Assembly: GCA_950097015.1 (NCBI GenBank)
Contig: CATNEN010000001.1
Span: 2,282,001-2,346,000, forward strand
Origin: Macrostomum hystrix
Lineage: Eukaryota; Platyhelminthes; Macrostomidae
Length of the DNA stretch: 64,000 bases
Reading direction: 5' to 3'
Of the stretch, positions 44,319-56,300 are shown in pieces; the first letter of the stretch is position 1, and each line of letters starts with the position of its first letter. A program made the position numbers and the translations under genes. The notes below the pieces were generated by a model. The model made no database searches. It had not been told where the DNA came from and saw only the letters and a program-made list of their open reading frames with translations.

Positions 44319-47300
44319 ACCGGCGGGTCTAAAGCGGAATGACGCTGTTTAAATTTAGACGACGTAGACGATGATACAGACAATTCCTGTAGGTTGGGAT
44401 TGCTCGACGACTGTTGAAGACCGCTGCCTAGACCGACTACGCCTAGGCCCGAAGCCGATGAGGAAGATTCGCGAATGACAACACCGCCGCTAGTGCCGCC
44501 TGCGCCAACGCTTGCCGCAGCCTTGCCCTAGGAATAAGAAGGCATTGCAGTACAGGATGATTGGATTAACAGTCCTACTAATGGACGACTTTTTAGTAAC
44601 TAGCAACGTGCGACTTTAAGGGACATTTTTATTCTTGATCGTTTATCTAAAACTGGGATTTTATTCCTTAATACCAAGTTGGGAATTTCTGGTTGGCTTT
44701 TATCCTGTGCCGGGATTTTAGGATCAATCGTATATCCCAAGTGGGATTTTAGGATCAATCGTCTACCCAAAGTGGGTTTTTAAGATCAATCGTCCGTCCC
44801 AAAGTGGGATTTTAGAATCAATCGTTTACCCAAAGTGGGACTTCGGATTAATCGTCTATCCCAAGTAGGATTTTCGGATCAATTATTTATCCCAAAGTGG
44901 GATTTTAGGATCAATCGTTAACCCAAAGTGGGATTTTAGGATCAATCGTCTACCCAAAGTGGGATTTTAGGATCAATCATCTATCCCTAAGTGGGATTTT
45001 AGGATCAATCGTCTACCCAAAGTGGGATTTTAGGATCAATCGTCTACCCAAAGTGGGATTTTAGGATCAATGATCTATCCCTAAGTGGGATTTTAGGATC
45101 AATTGTCTATCCCTAAGTGGGATTTTAGGATCAATCGTCTATCCCAAAGTGGGATTTTAGGATCAATCGTCTATCCCAAAGTGGGATTTTAGGATCAATC
45201 GTCTATCCCTAAGTGGGATTTTAGGATCAATGATATATACTAAAGTAGGATTTTAGGATCAATCGTCTACCCAAAGTGGGATTTTAAGATCAATCGTCCG
45301 TCCCAAAGTGGGATTTTAGAACCAATCGTCTACCCAAAGTGGGACTTCGGATTAATCGTCTATCCCAAAGTGGGATTTTCGGATCAATTATCTATCCCAA
45401 AGTGGGATTTTAGGACCATTCGTTAACCCAAAGTAGGATTTTAGGATCAATCGTCTACCCAAAGTGGGATTTTAGGATCAATCATCCGTCCCAAAGTGGG
45501 ATTTTAAGATCAATCGTCTACCCAAAGTGGGATTTTAGGATCAATCGTCCACCCAAAGTGGGATTTTAGGATCAATCGTCCACCCAAAGTGGGATTTTCG
45601 GATCAATTATCTATCCCAAAGTGGGATTTTAGGACCATTCGTTAACCCAAAGTAGGATTTTAGGATCAATCGTCTACCCAAAGTGGGATTTTAGGATCAA
45701 TGATCTATCCCTAAGTGGGATTTTAGGATCAATCGTCTATCCCAAAGTGGGATTTTAGGATCAATGATATACACTAAAGTGGGATTTTAGGCTCAATCGT
45801 CTACCACAAAGTGGGATTTTAGAATCACATTATCTCATTTTAAATAGTATCAGTGTTCAGTAAAATTTGTCCTAAATTGATTCCCACAAATAGTGATTAC
45901 CTAGCTACAAGCTAGCTACTGTCAAGCTAGCTACTGTCAAGCTAGCTACTGTCAAGCTAGCTACAGTTTCAATAAAGCAGACTGCAGTGTCAAAAAACAA
46001 CAGCAATAATTTAAACGCAAGAGTGTTATATACAGAACTTACTAGTGTGGCGAGATAAGTATCGGATAGTATCAGAAAATAAAGAAAAATATTGCGTATT
46101 TCAAGCTAAAGCAGTGACAGTTACAATTCTGTAGCAATACAGGCTGATATAGTCTAACTGAATCTCGTAGCCTTCTTATACGTGAAGAAGCATATTTGAA
46201 CAAATATACTTAGTGTACTAGTCAATCCCAGATATATCCCTATCCTTACCTATGTTTAATTGGAACCCGTGCTCACTCACAGGTGAGCAAACTTTCAGCT
46301 CACATTGATTCGGGTAATAATTATTCCCATACAATATGAATATTATTGTTTAAAATCCGCATAGTACTACTAACAGTTTCTAGTGCCCATAGTAGCTAGT
46401 AGGTTTGTTTTGCGTAAATTGTGTGCGTCAGATAATTATAAATCATTGCAAATAAAATTTCCAGGAGCAAAACGACATGCCAGGGTGTGTATACAATGAC
46501 ACCATTCACCACACAATACACTTTTAGTAATAATAGGGGCGGAACTGCTAACCAAAGAACTCAAAGAACCAAATAATTGTTGAACATTATTTAATAAAGG
46601 GAATAATAAAACAGGAAATCTAACACTAAACAAAAGCAATCAGGATGCAGACCTGTCAATCAATCACTCATTTCAAGCCTAAGAAACGACATTTAATTTG
46701 ACACTGAACTAACAGACAGACAGACACAGACAGACAGACATAAAAAAGAGGAGAAAATCAAGGAAAGGCAAATGATGGGCAACCTTAGACTTATTAGTGA
46801 GACCCTCTGTGCTGCGTTTTCTTTTCAAATGAAAATAAGCGTGCTGTGTTCTACGCTTGCCGCTGTTGCTGTTGCTGCTGCTGCTGCTGTTGTTATTGCC
46901 ACCAATTGCACCACCGATGGACTGGGTGAGCTGCTAATTTGAAATTAAATAAAATAGAGACAAACAACGTCATTTTTTGTAATATGAGTTTGCAGCCGGC
47001 GGTCGAGAGTTCGAATTTGGAATTCAGAAAGCACAAATGATGTATCTAGATTAGGCGTTAAAAAGTAATAAAATCTAAACAATATCATTTTGGGGGGGTG
47101 AGCGGCAGAACAGTTTAAACGTCTGGACTTCTCGCCAAGGTCCCTGAGCTCGATTCCGCGTCGAGGCCACATTTATTTGGGGTGCAGCCTCGGAGATAAA
47201 GGCTTGTGGGCTTGTCGTGCAGTTTACACCCTTGAGGTCCAACCTCCAAGGCACAGTGAAATGTACACTGCCTGACGATGAGAAAGTCAGGACAGATGTA

Positions 47301-50300
47301 CACACCTGTGTGCGTGTGTGCTCAAGAATCAGCGAAATGGGCAGAATTGCCTCCTCGCTGGCTGCGGGTCTAGTGTCACCAAATGATTTGCAATTGCCCA
47401 CAGCCCTCCTGCAATTATTATTATTAATGAACAATATAATTCCACAATCATACCTTTTCATTGCTGGCAAATTTTGAGCACGAGTCTAGCATTGCTTCAA
47501 TGTCGTTAACCAAACTGCGCAACTTCTGCAGTTTGCCGCTAACTGCATCGTCGGCAGCAGCGGCTGCCGCAGCAGCAGCCGAAGCTGCAGCGCCCGTTTG
47601 ATCGCACAGTCGACGCAGAGTGGCAGCCGAGAGAGCGCCAGGAGGTACGCCTCGGGTGAGGGAACCAGTCCTAGCGATTGTCAGCGACTTCAGCTTGACG
47701 CTGTCTGCAATGGGCATCGATACATTAAAATGTTCGACTATTTATAATAAGAACGGTGCGGACGTCTTAGTACTAAACGCAGTAAACAAAAATTATGCGC
47801 GTACAAATGCACTGAGTACGCGAGTACTTATAAAGAGTACACGTGCACTTTTGTGATAAGTGCGCATGTACTGATAAAGAGTACACGTGCACTTTTGTGA
47901 TAAGTGCGCATGTACTGATAAAAAGTACACGTGTACTATTGTGATGAGCACGCGTGTACTAATGCGGTAAGTACACGTGTACATTTACGATAAGTACGAG
48001 TGTAAAATTACAAAGACTACATATGTATCATTACGATAAGGACCAGTTGCATGTTGAAAAGATAATGCCAATTCTAAATGACAAAAAGTGACTATAAAAA
48101 CGTAGAATTTTCTGGGAAATAACACATCAGAAATATTCTTATTTTACATCTATATAGAAATTTACTGTGCCAATGGATTCATATATCCCATAACTTTCAG
48201 GAGAGGCAGTCAGTCCATTATAAAAACGAAACTATTTTTCAGACGGTTCAAGCATCATTTTAAACGGAATATTTTGTGAACAAAAAAAACCAGCGTGTAA
48301 CTATTTGAATTTAATATGGCATAGTCTGCGAGCTGTGGCACATCAGTTGGTGGCACTAGACCCGCAGCCAGCGAGGAGGCAATTCTGCCCATTTCGCTGA
48401 CTCCTTGAGCACACACTCACACAGGTGTGTACATCTGCCCTGACTTTCTCATCGTCAGGCAGTGTACACTGTCTGTGCCTTGGAGGTTGGCCCTCAAGGG
48501 CGTAAATTGCACGACAAGCCCCCAAGCCTTCTCTCCGCGGCTGCGCCCCAAATGAATGTGGCCTCGCCGTAGAATCGAACTTCGGGACCTTGGTGCGAGA
48601 GGCAAACGCGATAACCGCTCTGCCACCGACCCTCTGTTTCAGAAGTGGATGAAAGATAACATAAGCATAGGAAGTGCTCATAGATAGAAAGACTAGCTAT
48701 GATGTGGAAATTTCCTTCTTAAAATTGTGAAGCGCCTAGTACTGAAGTACTTTTAGTAAAAACATGCAGTAATACTTGTTTTATATTATAATACTGAACG
48801 ACGCGGTAATCCAATTTTAATCCGATATAATCCAACGGATAAGAAATACATTAGGACTATAGTAGAACAGATTCAGTTGAGCATTGAGCACTGAGAGTGA
48901 AATGAGTAGTCTAATGAGCAGTGGTGGCGACTAGCTTAGTAAGAAGGGTGGAAAAATATACATAAGGAAAAAAATCGATAATCATTCTAGACCGTGACTA
49001 GAATGACAGCAGCACTTGTGTTTTCCTAGTAACTAAATAGCATTATCCAAACTAAATTTGTACTCAAGCATAGTAGGGTTGGTAATTTCAGTGGATATAA
49101 ATAATATGATGCATAAACTAACTATGAAATATTGCGTAGTTATAAAGTGACATCCTTTATACAGCCTAATTAACAAATAAAAATATATATGATTCCCTTT
49201 ACTTTAAAATCACACACGTTAAAGTTCATAAATACCTAAATGTTCATAAACTGCATATTATCAAGCCTACCGTTTTACCTGTTACCAAACTTTAATAATC
49301 TGCTTTCCTCTCACCTGATATCTACTTCACACATTTTGTCTACCTCTCAACTCTTATTCACCTCTCACGCGTTATTTGCTCCTTACTTCTTGTCTACCTC
49401 TCAACTCTTATCTACCTCTCACCTCTTATCTACCTCTCACCTCTTATCTACCTCTCAACTCTTGTCTACCTCTCAACTCTTATCTACCTCTCACCTCTTA
49501 TCTACCTCTCACCTCTTGTTTACCTCTCACATCTTGTCTACCTCTTACCTCTCGTCTACCTCAACACTTGTCTACCTCTCACCTCTTATCTACCTCTCAA
49601 CTCTTGTCTACCTCTCACCTCTTATCTATCTCTCACCTCTTGTCTACCTCTCACCTCTTGTCAACCTCACCTCTTATCTACCTCTCACCTCTTGTTTACC
49701 TCTAACATCTCGTCTACCTCAACTCTTGTCTACCTCTCACCTCTTATCTACCTCTCAACTCTTGTCTACCTCTCACCTCTTATCTACCTCTCACCTCTTG
49801 TCTACCTCTCACCTCTTGTCAACCTCACCTCTTATCTACCTCTCACCTCTTGTTTACCTCTAACATCTTGTCTACCTCTCAACTCTTGTCTACCTCTCAA
49901 CTCTTGTCTACCTCTCAACTCTTGTCTACCTCTCAACTCTTGTCTACCTCTCATCTCTTATCTACCTCTTACCTCTTGTCTACCTCTCACTTCTTTATAT
50001 AATATCATAACTAATAACAGAATAAAAGTACATACGAGCTAATAAATGGGCGTGACGTTGGAGAAGAATACAAAAAACAGCGCAAGACATAAATTTTAAT
50101 TTCCTCATAAATCACTGAGCCACTTCAAAGCCTCTCAAAGAGCACGAGAGAGGAAGCAAATAAAGAGACATGAAAAATGGAAACACTGTCTTGTTTTCAT
50201 TTCAAGCAATCTAGCAATCTAGCAATGCTTCAAGGAGACGGAGAAACAGGCAGGATAGACGGTAGAAAAATGATGATACGGATAAAAATTTTGCCAAATA

Positions 50301-53300
50301 CTGCAGCTCTCACGTCAATAAAGATAACAGACTAGTGTCTGAGGAAGTGTACTCAGCAAATAAATTAGTCTATCATACATTAATAATCCAATGACAAGGA
50401 TTTCACATTCAACGATACATCCCTGTAAAAAATTCGGCTGCTTCTTCGGCGGGTTTTTTGTGCAAAATAGGAGTGGAATCTACCGAAATCCCCCCTATCT
50501 CGCAAGAGTTAAAGAAACCACCCAGGAAGCAGCCGATGTAACCGTAAATTGTGCGGAAACCGCCGAAGAATCACCCGAACCAGCGGCCCATGGGACAACC
50601 AGAGAATTATTTACGGGCGATTCCTCGGCGGTTTCTGAGCATGGAATCTTCCGAACTGGAGGATTCTTTGGGTGATTCCATTTCGCCACCAAAAAGCTCC
50701 GAGAAAACGCCCAGTTGGGTAGATTCTAAGCATGGAATCATCCGATTGGTCTGTTTCCAGCGTTCGGCTGTTTCTTTTTCTAGAAACACCGCAGATTCCA
50801 ACTGGAATCACCCAAAGAAACATCCCTATTTTTTAGCGGGATATCACAAGCTAGCAAAAACAAACAATCCCAACAATTGAAAGGAAAAGAATGTTCAAAT
50901 TATTTTTTTTGATACCACAGAACAAAAAATCATAAACTTGGTTTTCCTCTCTCTCTTATTCCCTCTCCCGAGTTGTATCTCAGTTACACCCTTCTGCTGT
51001 CCCTTCTCCCTTGTCTTACCACTATAATCTCATCGTAATTATCACTATCCTACATCTTACCACTATAATCCTATCTTAATTATCCCCTCTACTTCATTAT
51101 ACTACCGTAATCCCATCGTAATTATACCCTATCCCTTACCCGCTCTTTTTCATCCCTTCTTAAATAGCCATTAATCAATTATCCCATCTCACTAAAGGGG
51201 AACATAAATCACGGATCCTTAGTGTAAATTTATGGATCTAAACAAAAAAAATACTAAACGATACCTTAAGAAACAAAAGCAAAGATATTTTATTTCGTCA
51301 CTCACCAGCAGGCGACAGTGGCACAACCGGAGCATCAATGACGTCGCCGCCTCTGCCGGCGCCGCCGCCGCCAGCAACAGCCGGCGACAAGAGTTGCACA
51401 GGCAGCGGAGAGGCAACCGAGGCAGCGGCAAAGTGAGGCAGGCCGCCAGCAGTTGTGAGCGGTTGAGTCTGCAGCTGCAGATGCCTATAGGTTCTATGGC
51501 AATTTAACTGGCCAATCCACAGCTCGAAATCTTCATTGCGTTTGCAGCGCACGTGGTGCACTATTGAGCCGGCGTCAATGTGGATGCGGCGGCGACTGCG
51601 CTTGTAGCTGATGAACGAGTTGCCAAGATCTATGTTACCATGGTAACGGCCTGTGGTGATTGAAGATTTTCTCTAATTGAAACTGAGGGAAACTTTTGCG
51701 TCCGTATGATAAATACTTTTAATCATGCATTTAGCATTCGGCTTTAGCTAAAGGGAAGGCGAAAGATGAGCAAAGACAGTGGGAAAGGGGAGACTTGAGA
51801 GGGAGAAAGGCGAGGAAAGAGAGAGGAAAGGCGAGAAAAGAAAAAAGAAGGGGGAGGAAAGAGAGAGGAAAGGGGAGAAAAGAGAGGAAAGGGGAGAAAA
51901 GAGAGGAAAGGGGAGAAAAGAGAGGAAAGGGGAGAAAAGAGAGGAAAGGGGAGAAAAGAGAGGAAAGGGGAGGAAAGAGAGAGGAAAGGGGAGAAAAGAG
52001 AGGAAAGGGGAGAAAAGAGAGGAAAGGGGAGAAAAGAGAGAGGAAAGGGGAGGAAAGAGAGGAAAGGGGAGAAAAGAGAGGAAAGGGGAGAAAAGAGAGA
52101 GGAAAGGGGAGAAAAGAGAGAGGAAAGAGGAGGAAAGAGAGGAAAGGGGAGAAAAGAGAGGAAAGGGGAGAAAAGAGAGAGGAAAGGGGAGAAAAGAGAG
52201 GAAAGGGGAGAAAAGAGAGAGGAAAGGGGAGAAAAGAGAGAGGAAAGGGGAGAAAAGAGAGGAAAGGGGAGAAAAGAGAGAGGAAAGGCGAGAAAAGAAA
52301 AAAGAAGGGGGAGGAAAGAGAGAGGAAAGGGGAGAAAAGAGAGGAAAGGGGAGAAAAGAGAGGAAAGGGGAGAAAAGAGAGGAAAGGGGAGGAAAGAGAG
52401 AGGAAAGGGGAGAAAAGAGAGAGGAAAGGGGAGAAAAGAGAGGAAAGGGGAGAAAAGAGAGAGGAAAGGCGAGAAAAGAAAAAAGAAGGGGGAGGAAAGA
52501 GAGAGGAAAGGGGAGGAAAGAGAGAGGAAAGGGGAGAAAAGAGAGAGGAAAGGGGAGGAAAGAGAGAGGAAAGGGGAGGAAAGAGAGAGAGGAAAGGGGA
52601 GGAAAGAGATAGGAAAGGAGAGAAAAGAGAGAGAGGAAAGGGGAAAAAAGAGAGGAAAAGGGAAAGGGGAAAGGGGAATGAATTAGTGAAAAAAGGGAGG
52701 GAGAATAGAGAGTAAGCTACAACGTTCCAGAAATAATTGCAGTCAAGTCCTAGAGTGCAGTTTCACATACAAGTGCACTTTAGTAGAAGCATAGACTGGA
52801 GCTTTCGCACATACGAGTACATTATGCACAGTTTTATGACTGTGCATAAGGTTGTAGCCTAGTGGTTAGGGCGTCGGACTCACGACTTGAAGGTCGGGGG
52901 TTCGATTCCCGACTCCACTGGAACAATTTGCGTCCTTTAGCAAGACACTTAACTCTGCATTGCTTCAGTTCACCCAGCTGTTAAATGGGTACCAGCATCA
53001 GCTGGGATAATTGAAGGTGGGTGTGGCGTCCCCCCAGTCCGTGGACTGAACAGCTGTACGCAGCCTTCAGATGCGCCGCGCATTAGCTGCGGCTGTGCTG
53101 TCGGCTGCACATCTGACCCAATTGGGGCAGGTGTAATCAATTATTATTATTTATGACTGCAGTGTATGAAAACAATTAAACGCTAAAGTGTCCAACTTTT
53201 AATAATAAAGACTATTATATTTCTCACACTATTTTAATTTTTCAATGCAGTTGTTACTGCGCTGAAAAAAACTATAATCAACGGTTCTTCCTTTAAAGGC

Positions 53301-56300
53301 ACTTTCAAATACAACATTGGTCGGAAATTTAATTTATAAGTGACTCCAGTTTACTTGTTGCAATTTATAGGAATGATATAAATTGGGAACTGTGTACAGT
53401 AAGATTATTGTCCGAGATATTATTGGTATTTAATTTAGCCTTTTGCCTAATTGGAAATCCGATATTTAATATCTGAGGCAATTAATTTAATCTTTGCTCA
53501 TTACCTGTCATTCTACTAATTCATTAACCATAGTTCCCTATACTCTTGTAATGTACATTTTTCATACTGATTCCATTTCTCACCCTTTTAACATTCTCTG
53601 ACACACATCTTATCTTTCTCTCCCACTCATCTTATCTTTCTCTCCACCCATCTTATCTTTCTCTCCACCCATCTTATCTTTCTCTCCACCCATCTTATCT
53701 TTCTCTCCACCCATCTTATCTTTCTCTCCACCCATCTTATCTTTCTCTCCACCCATCTTATCTTTCACTCCACCCATCTTATCTTTCACTCCACCCATCT
53801 TATCTTTCTCTCCCACCCATCTTATCTTTTTCCACCTATCCATCTTGTCTTTCTCCCCCCACCCTTCTAAATTTTCTCCAACACCAAACTTGCCTTTCTC
53901 CCCTTACCCATCTTATCTTTCTCCCCTTACCCATCTTATCTTTCTCCCCTTACCCATCTTATCTCCCCCTTACCCATCTTATCTTCCCCCCCTTACCCAT
54001 CTTATCTTCTCCCCTTACCCATCTTATCTCCCCCCCCTTACCCATCTTATCTCCCCCCCTTACCCATCTTATCTTTCTCCCCTTACCCATCTTATCTCCC
54101 CCCCTTACCCATCTTATCTTTCTCCCCTTACCCATCTTATCTTCCCCTCTTACCCATCTTATCTTCCCCCCTTGCCCATTTTATCTTCCTCCCCTTACCC
54201 ATCTTATCTTTCTCCCCTTACCCATCTTATCTTCCCCTCTTACCCATCTTATCTTCCCCCCTTGCCCATTTTATCTTCCTCCCCTTACCCATCCTATCTT
54301 TCTCCCCCTAGCCATCTTATCTTTCTCCCCCCACCCATCATTTGCTTCTCTCATAGAACAGACCTAAATGTAGCTAAAATCGCATTTTACCACATATAAA
54401 AAATAGCATGAGTGACTTCCGAATAGCAATGAATTTAGAAAACGGACACTTACTAATTCGTTCTCATCTCTCTAGTATATAAGCTGCATTTATTCGCTAA
54501 ATTGCTCGCCCATCTGACTCTATGCCTAAAAGCATATCCGATTTCAAAGAGAATGACTTGCATGCAATCATCAGCGCACCAGTATTTGGTGGCATAGAAA
54601 GTGCAATAGGCACTTATAATGCAGAAAATATCGCCAATCGTGAGGAATTCCTAAGTGGAGAAATTTCGGATAGGGATGGATGCGATAATGGAAGATTAAA
54701 TATGGGTAACTAAAGAAGGCCTGTGCCAGGTAATGGCACATCATTTGTTGGCACTAGACCCGCAGCCAACGAGGAGGCAATTCTGCCCATTTCCGCTGAC
54801 TCCTGAGCACACACTCACACAGGTGTGTACATCTGTCCTGACCTTCTCATCGCCAAGCAGTGTACACGACAAGCCTCCAAGCCTTCTCTCCGCGGTTGGG
54901 CCCCAAATAAATGTGGCCTCGCCGCTGAATCGGGCTCAGGGACCTTGGTGCGAGGGGCGAACTATAAGGCCACTCTGCTACTCAGCCCCCCCCCGGTTGC
55001 TATCCTGATAGACTTCGGATCAATATTTCCAGTGAAAAAATGGTCATATCTAAGATAGATAGATAGACTTGGAAAAATCTGTAGCACTACCACAGTAGGT
55101 CAAATATGCTTGACATTTCATTTATGGAACAGCATATGAGAACTTTAAAAATATCAATATAAATTTTAAATGCACTTTTTTAAGCAGAATTGAGTTAATA
55201 CAAGTGTATTAGCGACACAGCGATGTCCTTAAGTCGCACCACTTTTCTTCATTCTATTTTGCATATAAAACATTGTTTTTAAGCGTGAGTTTGTTTATAA
55301 GGCATCGCGCCATAATAGCCAACCGCCCACTGTGGTCTATCTGCTTAGCGCTGTCCTCAAGTCTGCTAGCATAATAGCTAAATAAACACAATGGCATGAG
55401 GGGCGATTCCAACATAAACTAGTTTATTTATACTCACACAAGTGCACACATTTTCTACGAGAATGTTAAGAAAAAAAATATGAAAAAACTATCTTTATTT
55501 CTCCCGTGTCTCTTCTCCTTTGTGTCTGATCTCTCCTGCGTCTCATCTCTGCCCTATTTCATGTCTTCTGTGTCTCATCTCCCACTGTTTCATATCTACC
55601 CTGTCTCATCTCTCCCCTGCTTCATATATTCTGTGTCTCATCTCTTCCCTTTCTAATCTCGTATCTCTCCTGTCTCATCTCTCCCATATCTCATGTCTCC
55701 TGTGTCTCATGTCTCCAATGTCTCATCTCTCCCATATCTCATGTCTCCTGTGTCTCATGTCTCCAATGTCTCATCTCTTCCGTGTCTCATCTCTCCTGTG
55801 TCTCATGTCTCCAATGTCTCATCTCTCCCATGTCTCATGTCTCCTGTGTCTCATCTCTCCCATGTCTCATGTCTCCTGTGTCTCATGTCTCCAATGTCTC
55901 ATCTCTCCCATATCTCATGTCTCCTGTGTCTTATGTCTCCAATGTCTCATCTCTTCCGTGTCTCATCTCTCCCATGTCTCATGTCTCCAATGTCTCATCT
56001 CTCCCATGTCTCATGTCTCCTGTGTCTCCTTACCTTATTGGCTAGCGAGTTGTGCAGGCTTGCCGACTCGTGACTCAGTTAAAAGCCAAAAGTACTAACC
56101 AAAGTTAGCGACAACGTGTCACATGTGGTTGTAAATGCACATTTTAGCCAGCTAATCTAGACTGAACCAGTTTTTTCACTCTAAAGAAATACAGCTGTAT
56201 GAATGACAAATTAAGCAAGCAAAATTTGCATAAATATTCAGAACTGATCAATAAGATACGAGAGAATACTAATATATATAAAGCTACTATAGACATTTCT

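Noticed and set aside
49240-50042. 200-codon Ser/Leu/Thr-rich ORFs
   Set aside because: Generated by the 18-bp CT-rich array in an ORP intron; no start context or domain.
51779-52715. Glu/Lys/Arg-rich ORFs of 277 and 306 codons
   Set aside because: They lie in the polypurine tract, overlap each other in different frames and fall inside an ORP intron on the other strand.
52850-52920. Apparent tRNA gene (A box and perfect GGGTTCGATTCCC B box)
   Set aside because: It is the head of a SINE A flanked by a 10-bp target duplication; no acceptor stem closes.
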